This document shows positions 32,744 to 40,005 of a stretch of DNA of 44,154 bases, piece by piece. Every line of letters begins with the position of its first letter. Position 1 is the first letter of the stretch. The notes under the pieces were generated by a model. The model saw only the letters and a list, made by a program, of their open reading frames with translations. It did not search any database and was not told the origin of the DNA. Position numbers and translations under genes: made by a program. The stretch is from NCBI RefSeq assembly GCF_016862995.1, contig NZ_BOOA01000065.1:1-44154 (forward strand), in the 5' to 3' direction. The stretch is from Acrocarpospora phusangensis (GTDB lineage: Bacteria; Actinomycetota; Actinomycetes; Streptosporangiales; Streptosporangiaceae).

Positions 32744-33457
32744 TCAGCGAAGAGACGAACGCGCGGTGGGGGCCAATCGCAGCTGCCGCGGGGCCGCCGA
32801 CAGTTCGGGCAGCACGTCGTCTCGCCAGCGCGGCGACCCGTCCAGGCGACGCAGGTGATCGCCGAGCTGAGCCTCATCGGCGAACCGCGTGAACCAGACG
32901 AAGACGTTCTCGCCGGTGCGCACCGGCAGCGCGGGGAACGTGTTGGCCGCGTACTCGGTCGTCAGGCAGGCCAGTGGTACGGCTCCCGCGTCTGCCAGGA
33001 GGGGGCGTACCCGCTGATCGAAGAAGTCGTCGAACGGCTTCTCGCGGTGACAGATGGTCGCGAGGACGAGGGACGACGGCTCCGGATCACCGATCGGGGG
33101 CCTCGGGACGGTCGGCGCGGGAAAGCCGGAGTCCTCCAGTACCGGTCGCAGGAGCAGCACGTCGTCAGAGTCGATCATCGTCGCGTTGGCCCGGGCGCGG
33201 TGCTCCCGCCAGACCGGCCCACCGTAGAAGCGGCCCAGCGCCTCGGCCCGGCTCTCCATGTCGTCGAATCCCCTGAGCCAGACAAAACGGTCAGGGTCGT
33301 CCACGTCCCGGAACTGCCCCAGGATCGTCATGCCGGTGGCCTCCTGGGTTTCGACGAACTCCCGGTCGAAGAGGTCGATCAGCACGTCCCGCTGACCGGG
33401 GTGCAGCGTGTACTGCCTCAGTTCGACGATCGGACAACGTACGGCGTCGGTCGGCAC
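32744..33457 (-). CDS. NIPSNAP family protein
   Basis: A 237-aa protein of two ferredoxin-like NIPSNAP halves: VELRQYTLHPGQRDVLIDLFDREF (about 10-33) and later VFVWFTRFADEAQ. NIPSNAP proteins are small-domain proteins of unclear enzymatic function, often in oxidative or secondary metabolism. I choose GTG at 33457 because GGAG lies 5 nt upstream; the open frame extends to 33529 but would cover the promoter. Its upstream region shares TCTGTTACAAC with the region upstream of the Rrf2 regulator gene, 68 bp before it on the same strand. Confidence 0.8.
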   Translation of the reverse strand: MPTDAVRCPIVELRQYTLHPGQRDVLIDLFDREFVETQEATGMTILGQFRDVDDPDRFVWLRGFDDMESRAEALGRFYGGPVWREHRARANATMIDSDDVLLLRPVLEDSGFPAPTVPRPPIGDPEPSSLVLATICHREKPFDDFFDQRVRPLLADAGAVPLACLTTEYAANTFPALPVRTGENVFVWFTRFADEAQLGDHLRRLDGSPRWRDDVLPELSAAPRQLRLAPTARSSLR

Positions 33458-33482
33458 AGTCTCTCCATCTGTCAGAACAATC

Positions 33483-33493
33483 TCTGTTACAAC
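33483..33493. promoter_or_regulatory. candidate Rrf2 operator upstream of NIPSNAP gene
   Basis: TCTGTTACAAC at 33483-33493 is identical to 33980-33990 upstream of the Rrf2 gene. It lies 26 bp before the NIPSNAP start, in a position suited to repression. Confidence 0.45.
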
Positions 33494-33525
33494 CAAGGTC
33501 GGCCGATCCACATGCGCAGGCCGGC

Positions 33526-33957
33526 TCAACGCACCCGCAGGGTCTCGCGCAGCACGTCGCTTATCGAGGTCTCCGCCAGTTCCTGGCGCATGGCCTGCTC
33601 AACCCGGCCGTAAATGTCCCCCAGCGCGGGCCGGATGCCGAGCCCGACCGGGCACTCCAGGTTGGGCTGGGCGTGGTGCATGCCGAAGGGCGGATCCTGT
33701 TCGACGGCGTCGTAGACCTCCAGCAGCGTGATGTCCTCCGGCGCGCGAGCCAGGCTCCATCCCGCGCCCGCACCCCGACGTACGTGCACCAACCCCGCGC
33801 GGCGCAGATCGCCCAGGCTCCGCCGGATGATCACCGGGTTGGTGTTCACACTGGCCGCGACCTGCTCCGACGTCAGGATCTCCTGACCCCGCCGCTGCGC
33901 CAACGCGAGCCACGCCAGCACGTGCGCCGCAATCGTCAACCGGCTGTTCGCCGCCAT
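33526..33957 (-). CDS. Rrf2 family transcriptional regulator
   Basis: A 143-aa winged-helix regulator of the Rrf2 family: LTIAAHVLAWLALAQ, LTSEQVAASVNTNPVIIRRSLGDLRRAGLV (HTH and wing) and the ending LADTISDVL-like dimer helix. Iron-sulfur members have three cysteines; this one has a single Cys in LECPVG, so an iron-sulfur cluster is unlikely and it is closer to the YwnA-type subgroup, which responds to other signals. It precedes the NIPSNAP gene, and both have the same box upstream, so it probably represses itself and that gene. Confidence 0.88.
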   Translation of the reverse strand: MAANSRLTIAAHVLAWLALAQRRGQEILTSEQVAASVNTNPVIIRRSLGDLRRAGLVHVRRGAGAGWSLARAPEDITLLEVYDAVEQDPPFGMHHAQPNLECPVGLGIRPALGDIYGRVEQAMRQELAETSISDVLRETLRVR

Positions 33958-33968
33958 CGCACCTCCCG

Positions 33969-33990
33969 TTGCAATAGGTTCTGTTACAAC
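33969..33990. promoter_or_regulatory. dyad upstream of the Rrf2 gene
   Basis: GTTGCAA (33969-33975) and TTACAAC (33984-33990) form an inverted repeat with one mismatch, 11 bp before the Rrf2 start. Its right half is the 11-mer TCTGTTACAAC shared with the NIPSNAP upstream region. Confidence 0.45.
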
Positions 33991-34012
33991 GGGTCCGGTG
34001 TCAACTGATTGG

Positions 34013-34897
34013 TCAGCGGGAGGTGAGAGGGGTTTCGGACTCGACGCGGGTGAGTTTTTCGGGGTTGCGGACGTAGTAGAGGCCGGTGACGCGGGCGTTC
34101 TCCACGCGCAGGGCCAGCACGCCGTCGATCACGCCGTCCAGGCGCAGGATGAGTCCGGGGTTGCCGTTGACCGTCGTGGGCTCACCGGTCAGGATGCCGC
34201 CGGCCTTGGTGACGCTGCCGGCCATGTACCCGAGCACCTTGTCGGCGCCGACGACCGGCCGCAGCGCCGCCAGCCTGAAGCCGCCGCCGTCGCTGACGAA
34301 GACGACGTCAGGGGCGAGCACGTCGAGCAGCCCTTGCAGGTCCCCGGTCACGAGCGCGCGCTGGAACGAGTTCAGCGCCGCCCGGGCCTCTTCCGGGGAA
34401 CCCGGTGTGCGCGGCCGGCGGGCGTCGACGTGCCGGCGGGCGCGGAGGGCGATCTGGCGTACGGCGGCGGGACTCTTGCCGATCGCGGCCGCGATGTCGT
34501 CGTAGCCGAAGTCGAAGACCTCGCGCAGCACGAAGACGGCGCGTTCGGTCGGCGCGAGGGTTTCGAGGATGTACATGAGCGCCAGCGACAGGTTCTCGGC
34601 CAGTTCGACGTCCTCGGCCACGTCCGGCGCGGTGAGCAGGGGCTCGGGCAGCCAGGGCCCGACGTACGCCTCCTTGCGCCGTTTGAGGGTGCGCAGCCGG
34701 TTGAGCGCCTGCCGGGTCGTGATCCGTACCAGGTAGGCGCGCTGGTCCCGGACCTGCGCCAGGTCGATCTTGACCCACCGCAGCCAGGTCTCCTGGAGCA
34801 CGTCCTCGGCGTCGGCCGCCGATCCGAGCATCTCGTAGGCGACGGTGAACAGCAGGTCGCGGTGGGCGACGAAGGCTTCCGTCGCGGAGTCGTTCAT
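34013..34897 (-). CDS. ECF41-group RNA polymerase sigma factor with SnoaL-like C-terminus (SigJ type)
   Basis: A 294-aa extracytoplasmic-function sigma factor. Sigma2 (FVAHRDLLFTVAYEMLGSAADAEDVLQETWLRW) and sigma4 (LAPTERAVFVLREVFDFGYDDIAAAIGKSPAAVRQI) are intact. The WLPEP motif in the linker, and DGGGF and NPEKL in the C-terminal SnoaL-like domain, are the marks of the ECF41 group, in which the C-terminal domain both activates and restrains the sigma factor in place of an anti-sigma. ECF41 genes usually sit by a carboxymuconolactone decarboxylase, oxidoreductase or epimerase; here the oxidoreductase gene is immediately upstream (44 nt). ATG at 34897 starts the sigma2 region. Confidence 0.92.
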   Translation of the reverse strand: MNDSATEAFVAHRDLLFTVAYEMLGSAADAEDVLQETWLRWVKIDLAQVRDQRAYLVRITTRQALNRLRTLKRRKEAYVGPWLPEPLLTAPDVAEDVELAENLSLALMYILETLAPTERAVFVLREVFDFGYDDIAAAIGKSPAAVRQIALRARRHVDARRPRTPGSPEEARAALNSFQRALVTGDLQGLLDVLAPDVVFVSDGGGFRLAALRPVVGADKVLGYMAGSVTKAGGILTGEPTTVNGNPGLILRLDGVIDGVLALRVENARVTGLYYVRNPEKLTRVESETPLTSR

Positions 34898-34941
34898 GTC
34901 GTACGCTTCACTCTCGTTCCGCACAAGAAGGGACTCGGCGG

Positions 34942-36129
34942 TTAGGCCGCGCGCCGGGTGTTGGGCGGTGTCGTCCGGTGGCCCGGCTGCGGCGTCTCCG
35001 GGCGATCGGTGCTCTTTCGGGAGCTGGCCTTGCGTGCCCCGGACGCCAACTGGTTGAGGGGGAACCGGCAGGCGTACTCCTTGATGTGGGCGACGAGCCG
35101 CCCGCTGATGTGGAGCGCGTTCACCTTGTCGTCCAGGTTGGAGAACTGGGTGAGGCCTCCGTTCCGGCCGAGGCTGAGGCACTGCCCGGCGAACATCAAC
35201 CGGACGGGAGCGGGCGTCTTCCCCGCGATCCGCCGCAGGATCGTGGCGGCCGCCCCCGCGCCCAGCTGCACGGCGGCCTGGCAGCTCATCCTGAACGGCC
35301 GGTCCGTCATCGCCGCCGCGTCCCCGGCGGCGACGATGCGCTCGTCGTCCACACTGGTCAGCGTCGCGTCGGTGAGCAGACGGCCCGCGGTGTCGGTACG
35401 CAGCCCGCTGCGGACGGCCAGCTCCGGCACCCGGAATCCCGCAGTCCAGATCGTCACCACGCTGGGCAGCACCCGACCGTCCTCCAGCTGTACGGCCTCG
35501 CGTGTCACCTCCGTCACCCGCGCGCCGCGACCTTCGATGACGGTCACACCCAGCTCGGCGAGCCGGCGAGCGACCGGGCCACGGCTCCGGGGATGCAGGT
35601 AGGGGCCGAGCACGTCGCCGCAGACCAGAGTGACCTTGCGGCCTGCCTCCGCCAGCTCGGCGGCGGTCTCGATACCGGTCGGACCGGCCCCGACCACGGT
35701 CACCGGAGCCGTCGCGGGCGCCGCGCCCAGCGCCGACCGCAGTCGTTCCGCCCTTTCGAGGTCCGACACCACATGGGCGAACTCCGCCGCCCCGGGCACG
35801 CCCGGATCGGCGGCGCCGCTGCCCACCGCGTAGACGAGGTAGTCGTAGGAGACCGTGCCACCGCCCGCCAGCGCCACCCGGCGCTCGCCGGCGTCGATCC
35901 GGGTCGCGGCGTCGACCACCAGCCGGACGTTCCCGCCCAGAACCGTATCGAAGCCCTCGACCGCGTCATCGGAACCGGCCACGAGCTGGTGCAGGCGGAT
36001 CCGCTCGACGAATTCGGGACGCGGATTGACCAGGGTCACCGACACGCCCTCGCGGCGGGCCAGGCGATTGGCCGCCATCACGCCCCCGTACCCGCCACCG
36101 ACCACGACCACCTCGACGTTCCCGTTCAT
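34942..36129 (-). CDS. FAD-dependent pyridine nucleotide-disulfide-type oxidoreductase (NDH-2-like)
   Basis: A 395-aa flavoprotein with two dinucleotide-binding folds: VVVVGGGYGGVMAAN (about 6-20, FAD) and VTVVGAGPTGIETAAELA (about 147-164, NAD(P)H), then IVAAGDAA (the FAD segment near the C-terminal third). It resembles type II NADH dehydrogenases/ferredoxin reductases, with a Lys/Arg-rich tail and no transmembrane helix. It is the probable partner ('O' of the carboxymuconolactone decarboxylase-oxidoreductase-epimerase set) of the downstream ECF41 factor, and a sigma-like promoter lies 35 bp upstream. Confidence 0.9.
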   Translation of the reverse strand: MNGNVEVVVVGGGYGGVMAANRLARREGVSVTLVNPRPEFVERIRLHQLVAGSDDAVEGFDTVLGGNVRLVVDAATRIDAGERRVALAGGGTVSYDYLVYAVGSGAADPGVPGAAEFAHVVSDLERAERLRSALGAAPATAPVTVVGAGPTGIETAAELAEAGRKVTLVCGDVLGPYLHPRSRGPVARRLAELGVTVIEGRGARVTEVTREAVQLEDGRVLPSVVTIWTAGFRVPELAVRSGLRTDTAGRLLTDATLTSVDDERIVAAGDAAAMTDRPFRMSCQAAVQLGAGAAATILRRIAGKTPAPVRLMFAGQCLSLGRNGGLTQFSNLDDKVNALHISGRLVAHIKEYACRFPLNQLASGARKASSRKSTDRPETPQPGHRTTPPNTRRAA

Positions 36130-36163
36130 GATGTCTCCCTCGTGCTTTTGGACTCACTACTGA

Positions 36164-36190
36164 GACACCAGCCGCGCATCCGGTGTGACG
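36164..36190 (-). promoter_or_regulatory. candidate ECF41-type promoter
   Basis: On the minus strand CGTCACA (36190-36184) is followed after 16 bp by TGTC (36167-36164), 34 bp before the oxidoreductase start. This is close to the ECF41 consensus as I recall it (TGTCACA and CGTC), so the sigma factor may transcribe its own operon. Confidence 0.45.
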
Positions 36191-36259
36191 GCTCGCGGAT
36201 GAGACGTAGCGCACATCGGGCTACCGGCTCAGGGCGGGGAGACGCGCGAACGAGCGCGG

Positions 36260-37015
36260 TTAATGATCGCTCAGCCAGTCGGCGACCGTGGCGGCCAGCC
36301 AGCCGCTGTGGGACAGATGGATGTCGTGCCCGCCTTCCGCCTCCGCATACGTCCCGCGCGGAATGGCGTCGGCCATCTGCTGGACCAGGGCCGGTGGGCA
36401 GAACGGATCGTGGGTTCCGGCGACCAGCAGCGCGGGACAGGTGATGCGGGCCGCGCGTGATCGGCTGACGTCGCCGCCCGCGTCGATGACGGCGGTCATC
36501 GCCTCGGCCCAGCTGCCGGCCATGATCCGGGCTTCGTCCACACCATAGGTCTCGGCCAGGTACGCCGCCAGCGGCTTGAGCTCGTCGATGGGATCGTCGA
36601 GCAGGCGCGCGAGCCCGCGGAGCAGCCGCGGCGACGCCTCGATCTGACCGGCGGCGCCCCAGGTGAGCACCGACAGCGCCCGGGCCGGTCGCAGCGCCGC
36701 CATGAGCAGCGCCTCCTCGCCGCCGTCGCTGAAGCCCACCAGATGGGCGGCCTCGACGCGGAGTTCGTCGAGCAGACCGAGCAGCAGCCGGGCGTCGTCC
36801 AGGTAGTAGGTCGAGGGATAGCGCCGCGGCTGGGGCTGCGACCGGCCTGATCCCGGCAGGTCGACGGCGATGACACGGAACCCGTACGCGAGCTCGGCGC
36901 GCAGCCGATCAAGGTCGATGACGCTGCCGCCCCAACCGGGCATCAGCACGACGGCGTCGCCCTGACCGGCGTCCTCGTAGTAGATCTGCTGCCCGTTGGG
37001 CCCGTACCAGCTCAT
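36260..37015 (-). CDS. alpha/beta hydrolase
   Basis: A 251-aa alpha/beta-hydrolase. VVLMPGWGGS (about 26-35) is the oxyanion turn, GFSDGGEEALL (about 94-104) contains the nucleophile serine, and the Asp of VAGTHDPFCPP and the His of AEGGHDIHL complete the triad. It starts 9 nt after the gntR stop with AAAGGACCCG before ATG, so it is the last gene of the trpB-trpA-gntR unit. The substrate is unknown; esterases and C-C hydrolases share this fold. Confidence 0.88.
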   Translation of the reverse strand: MSWYGPNGQQIYYEDAGQGDAVVLMPGWGGSVIDLDRLRAELAYGFRVIAVDLPGSGRSQPQPRRYPSTYYLDDARLLLGLLDELRVEAAHLVGFSDGGEEALLMAALRPARALSVLTWGAAGQIEASPRLLRGLARLLDDPIDELKPLAAYLAETYGVDEARIMAGSWAEAMTAVIDAGGDVSRSRAARITCPALLVAGTHDPFCPPALVQQMADAIPRGTYAEAEGGHDIHLSHSGWLAATVADWLSDH

Positions 37016-37024
37016 CGGGTCCTT

Positions 37025-37780
37025 TCAGGTGGTGGCGCCCCAGGTGAGGGAGAGGCCGGTGGCGGCGCGGTCGGTGCGGATCTCCATCATGCTGCCGAGG
37101 ATGGTGGCGTGGTCGGACACCACGGGCGTGGCGTCGAGCGTGTAGGTGATCCGGGTGCTGACGAGCACCGGGCTGCCCTGCGGTTCGTGGAGGTGGCGGG
37201 CGGCGGCGGGGTCGAGCAGGCCGGGCCGTACCACCTCGGAGGCGCGGGCGACCGTCACTCCCGCGTCGGCGAGGGCCGTGTAGAGGGAGACGGCGGTGAA
37301 GTCGCGGTCGCGGATCTGGTCGGCCACGGGCCGGCGTACCCAGGACACCTGGTGCACGGCGGGGCGTCCCGCGAACTCGCGGACCCGCTCCAGCCGCAGG
37401 GCGGTGTCGCCGGGACGCAGCCGCAGCTCCGCGGCGATCCGGGCGGGGGCCCGGCGCACCGCCCGCCCGGCCACCGCGGTACGCACGTCATGGCCCTGTT
37501 TACGCAGGTCGTCGACGAGGCTGCGGAGCGAGTCGAGCTGGTACGACAGGTGGGGCGGGGCGACGAACGTGCCTCTGCCCGGCTGCTGCACGATCAGCCT
37601 GTCGTCGCTGAGCTGCCGCAACGCCTGGCGCAGCGTCATGAGGGTCACCCCGTAGGAGGCGCTCAGCTCCCGTTGCGGCGGCAGGGCCGCACCGGGGGCG
37701 TACTGTCCCGACCGGATCTTCGCGGCGAGGTCGGCGGCGATGGCGCGGTATCTCGCCTCGTGCCCGGCGTCAGAGGTCAT
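37025..37780 (-). CDS. GntR/HutC family regulator
   Basis: A 251-aa regulator. The GntR winged helix occupies about 1-75 (YAPGAALPPQRELSASYGVTLMTLRQALRQL), and the UTRA ligand domain (HutC type) about 90-245 (ALRLERVREFAGRPAVHQVSWV). HutC-type regulators sense small metabolites. It lies 17 bp downstream of trpA in the same operon, which begins with two operator-like boxes in front of trpB. This suggests that the regulator controls its own operon, with a tryptophan-pathway metabolite or related compound as ligand (inference). Confidence 0.92.
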   Translation of the reverse strand: MTSDAGHEARYRAIAADLAAKIRSGQYAPGAALPPQRELSASYGVTLMTLRQALRQLSDDRLIVQQPGRGTFVAPPHLSYQLDSLRSLVDDLRKQGHDVRTAVAGRAVRRAPARIAAELRLRPGDTALRLERVREFAGRPAVHQVSWVRRPVADQIRDRDFTAVSLYTALADAGVTVARASEVVRPGLLDPAAARHLHEPQGSPVLVSTRITYTLDATPVVSDHATILGSMMEIRTDRAATGLSLTWGATT

Positions 37781-37797
37781 CGTGGGTCATCGTGGGG

Positions 37798-38610
37798 TCA
37801 TTGTGGTCGGTCGTACTCCTGGTCGAGGGCGTGCCGCAGGGTCGCGAGGAAGGTCCGCAGATCGTCCGGCCCGGCCCCGTCGAGCACCCGCCGCATGACC
37901 GCGGCGCCGACCACCACGCCGTCGGCGTGCCGGCGGGCTTCGCGTGCCTGGTCCGGGGTGGAAATGCCAAATCCTAGCAAGACCGGCCGGTCACTGACGC
38001 GCCTGATCCGCTCGGTGAGCTCCGCCGCCGAGGCGGCGAGGTCGGCCCGCTCACCGGTCGTGCCCATCAGCGACACCGCGTAGACGAATCCGCGGCTGCG
38101 GTCCGCGATCTCCGCCAGCCGCGGCTGCGGCGTCGCCGGCGACGCCAGCAGGGCCAGATCGATCCCGGCGCCGGCGGCCACGTCCGTCAGTTCGTCCGCC
38201 TCGTGCACCGGCAGGTCGGGCACGATCAGGCCGCCGGCACCGGCCCGGCGCAGCGCGGCGCAGAACGCCTCGGGGCCGTCGTGCAGCACCAGGTTGTAGT
38301 AGGTGCTGACGACCAGCGGCACACCCAGGTCCGGCATGCCGGACAGGTCGGCGAGGATCCGGCGGGTGCTCGCCCCGCGGGCCAGTGCCGTGTCGCTGGC
38401 CTGCTGGATGGTGACGCCGTCCAGCGTGGGGTCGGAGAAGGGCAGGCCGACCTCGATCGCGTCCGCCCCGGCGGCGGCGAACGCCCGCAGGTAGTCCGTC
38501 CAGCCGGGCGTGATCCCCCCGGTGACGTACGGCATGAGCAGGCCACGGCCGGCGTCCCGGCGGGCACGCAGATGGCGTTCGACCGCGCCCGCGGCCAGGG
38601 TGTTCGTCAC
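37798..38610 (-). CDS. trpA: tryptophan synthase alpha chain
   Basis: A 270-aa TIM-barrel protein. [35 protein letters not shown] (about 47-67, with the catalytic Glu49-equivalent in VGLPFSDP region) and [12 protein letters not shown] match TrpA. It cleaves indole-3-glycerol phosphate to indole and glyceraldehyde 3-phosphate. The start is GTG at 38610, overlapping the trpB stop as GTGA, the normal coupling for the alpha2beta2 complex. Length is normal. Confidence 0.95.
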   Translation of the reverse strand: MTNTLAAGAVERHLRARRDAGRGLLMPYVTGGITPGWTDYLRAFAAAGADAIEVGLPFSDPTLDGVTIQQASDTALARGASTRRILADLSGMPDLGVPLVVSTYYNLVLHDGPEAFCAALRRAGAGGLIVPDLPVHEADELTDVAAGAGIDLALLASPATPQPRLAEIADRSRGFVYAVSLMGTTGERADLAASAAELTERIRRVSDRPVLLGFGISTPDQAREARRHADGVVVGAAVMRRVLDGAGPDDLRTFLATLRHALDQEYDRPQ

Positions 38611-39812
38611 AGCAGCTCCTTCAGGGTCGAGACGTCCTTGTCGCCCCGGCCGGACAGCGTCATCAGCACCGTCGATCCCGCGGGCAGGTCGCCGCCGTCC
38701 GCAGCGCGGATCACCCAGGCGAGGGCGTGCGCCGATTCGAGCGCGGGGACGATGCCTTCGGTGCGCGCCAGCCGTACGGCCGCGCTGATCGCCTCGTCGT
38801 CGGTGACCGTGACGTAGCGGGCCCGGCCCAGGTCGCGCAGGTGGGCGTGCTCCGGGCCGACCCCCGGGTAGTCGAGCCCGGGGGCGATGGAGTGCGCCTG
38901 GGTGATCTGCCCGTCGTCGTCCTGCAGGAACAGCGAGCGGCAGCCGTGCAGGACGCCGAGCCGGCCGCGGGCCGCCCCGGCGCCGCCCTCCGCCTCGACC
39001 CCGACCAGGCGCGCCGGGGTGTCGGCGAATCCGGCGAACGTGCCGGCCGCGTTGGAGCCGCCGCCGACGCACGCGACCACGTGGTCCGGGACGCCGGTGC
39101 GCAGCTCGGCGGCGCACTGCCCGCGGGCCTCGTCGCCGATGACCCGCTGGAACTCCCTGACCATCCAGGGGTACGGATCCGGCCCGACGACCGAGCCGAT
39201 GCAGTAGTGGGAGTCGCCGGTCGCGCCCACCCAGTGCCGCATGGCCTCGCTGGTCGCGTCCTTGAGGGTACGGCTGCCCGTGGTCACCGGGACCACCTCC
39301 GCGCCCAGCATGCGCATCCGGAAGACGTTCAGCGACTGCCGCTCGATGTCGCGCTCCCCCATGAACACCGTGGCCTCCAGCCCGAGCAGCGCGGCGGCGG
39401 TCGCGGTGGCCACTCCGTGCTGGCCCGCTCCGGTCTCGGCGATCAGCCTGCGCCGTCCCATCCGGGTGGCCAGCAGGGCCTGGCCCAGCACGTTGTTGAT
39501 CTTGTGGGATCCGGTGTGGGTGAGGTCCTCGCGCTTGAGGTACAGCTCCACGCCCAGCGCCTCCGACAGCCGGCGGGCCGGGGTGAGCGGGGTCGGCCGC
39601 CCGGCGTGTACGGCGAGCAGCCGCGCCAGGGCGCCGCGGAACCCCGGATCCGCCCAGGCCTCCCGGAACGCCGCGTCCACCTCGCGGCACGCCTCCACCA
39701 GGGACTCCGGCGCGTACCGTCCGCCGTACTCGCCGAATCGGCCCCGCGCCCGGGGCTCCCCCATCGTCCCGTCCGGCGGGACCGGCTCACGCCACGGCAA
39801 CAGGTTTCGCAT
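38607..39812 (-). CDS. trpB: tryptophan synthase beta chain
   Basis: A 401-aa PLP enzyme. [13 protein letters not shown] near the start, the PLP lysine in TGSHKINN, the catalytic Glu in AETGAGQHG, the phosphate loop GGGSNAAG and GRGDKD near the end are all present, so it is functional by sequence. It makes tryptophan from indole and serine with TrpA. ATG at 39812 has GGAG 6 nt upstream. There are no trpE/C/D genes here: this is a detached trpBA pair with its own GntR regulator, so it may be a second copy or a specialised regulated one. Confidence 0.96.
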   Translation of the reverse strand: MRNLLPWREPVPPDGTMGEPRARGRFGEYGGRYAPESLVEACREVDAAFREAWADPGFRGALARLLAVHAGRPTPLTPARRLSEALGVELYLKREDLTHTGSHKINNVLGQALLATRMGRRRLIAETGAGQHGVATATAAALLGLEATVFMGERDIERQSLNVFRMRMLGAEVVPVTTGSRTLKDATSEAMRHWVGATGDSHYCIGSVVGPDPYPWMVREFQRVIGDEARGQCAAELRTGVPDHVVACVGGGSNAAGTFAGFADTPARLVGVEAEGGAGAARGRLGVLHGCRSLFLQDDDGQITQAHSIAPGLDYPGVGPEHAHLRDLGRARYVTVTDDEAISAAVRLARTEGIVPALESAHALAWVIRAADGGDLPAGSTVLMTLSGRGDKDVSTLKELL

Positions 39813-39826
39813 GCCATACTCCGATC

Positions 39827-39856
39827 GTTCTATAACTCTTCAATGAGTTCTATAAC
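39827..39856 (-). promoter_or_regulatory. twin GntR operator-like boxes GTTATAGAAC
   Basis: On the minus strand, GTTATAGAAC occurs twice (39856-39847 and 39836-39827), 20 bp apart, so both copies face nearly the same side of the DNA. Each box is a near-palindrome of the GT..TA..AC form recognised by HutC-type GntR proteins. They lie 15-44 bp before trpB and overlap its likely promoter, consistent with self-repression by the operon's GntR protein. Confidence 0.6.
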
Positions 39857-39936
39857 AGTGAGTGTGGCACGGACGGCGTGGGGGCGCCACCGCCACGGTC
39901 CTGGCGGCGGTCGCGGGCGCGCGGCGGGGCGCGGCC

Positions 39937-39962
39937 GTCCTGGCGGTGTGGCCCGCCAGGAC
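39937..39962 (-). terminator. hairpin terminator downstream of PhoD gene
   Basis: GTCCTGGCGG (39937-39946) and CCGCCAGGAC (39953-39962) form a perfect 10-bp stem with a 6-nt loop, 44 bp past the phoD stop on its strand. No T-run is seen. Confidence 0.7.
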
Positions 39963-40005
39963 TGCGGCGCGTCCGCGGGTGGCGAACGTCCTGCGCGCGG
40001 AGTGA

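Noticed and set aside
37798-39690. A single 630-aa frame running through trpB and trpA
   Set aside because: It is the wrong frame through trpB that joins the trpA frame; the GTGA overlap at 38607-38610 sets the real trpA start.
39813-40005. A tryptophan attenuator or T-box leader before trpB
   Set aside because: There is only about 44 bp between the operator boxes and the start, with no leader peptide rich in Trp and no T-box-like structure.
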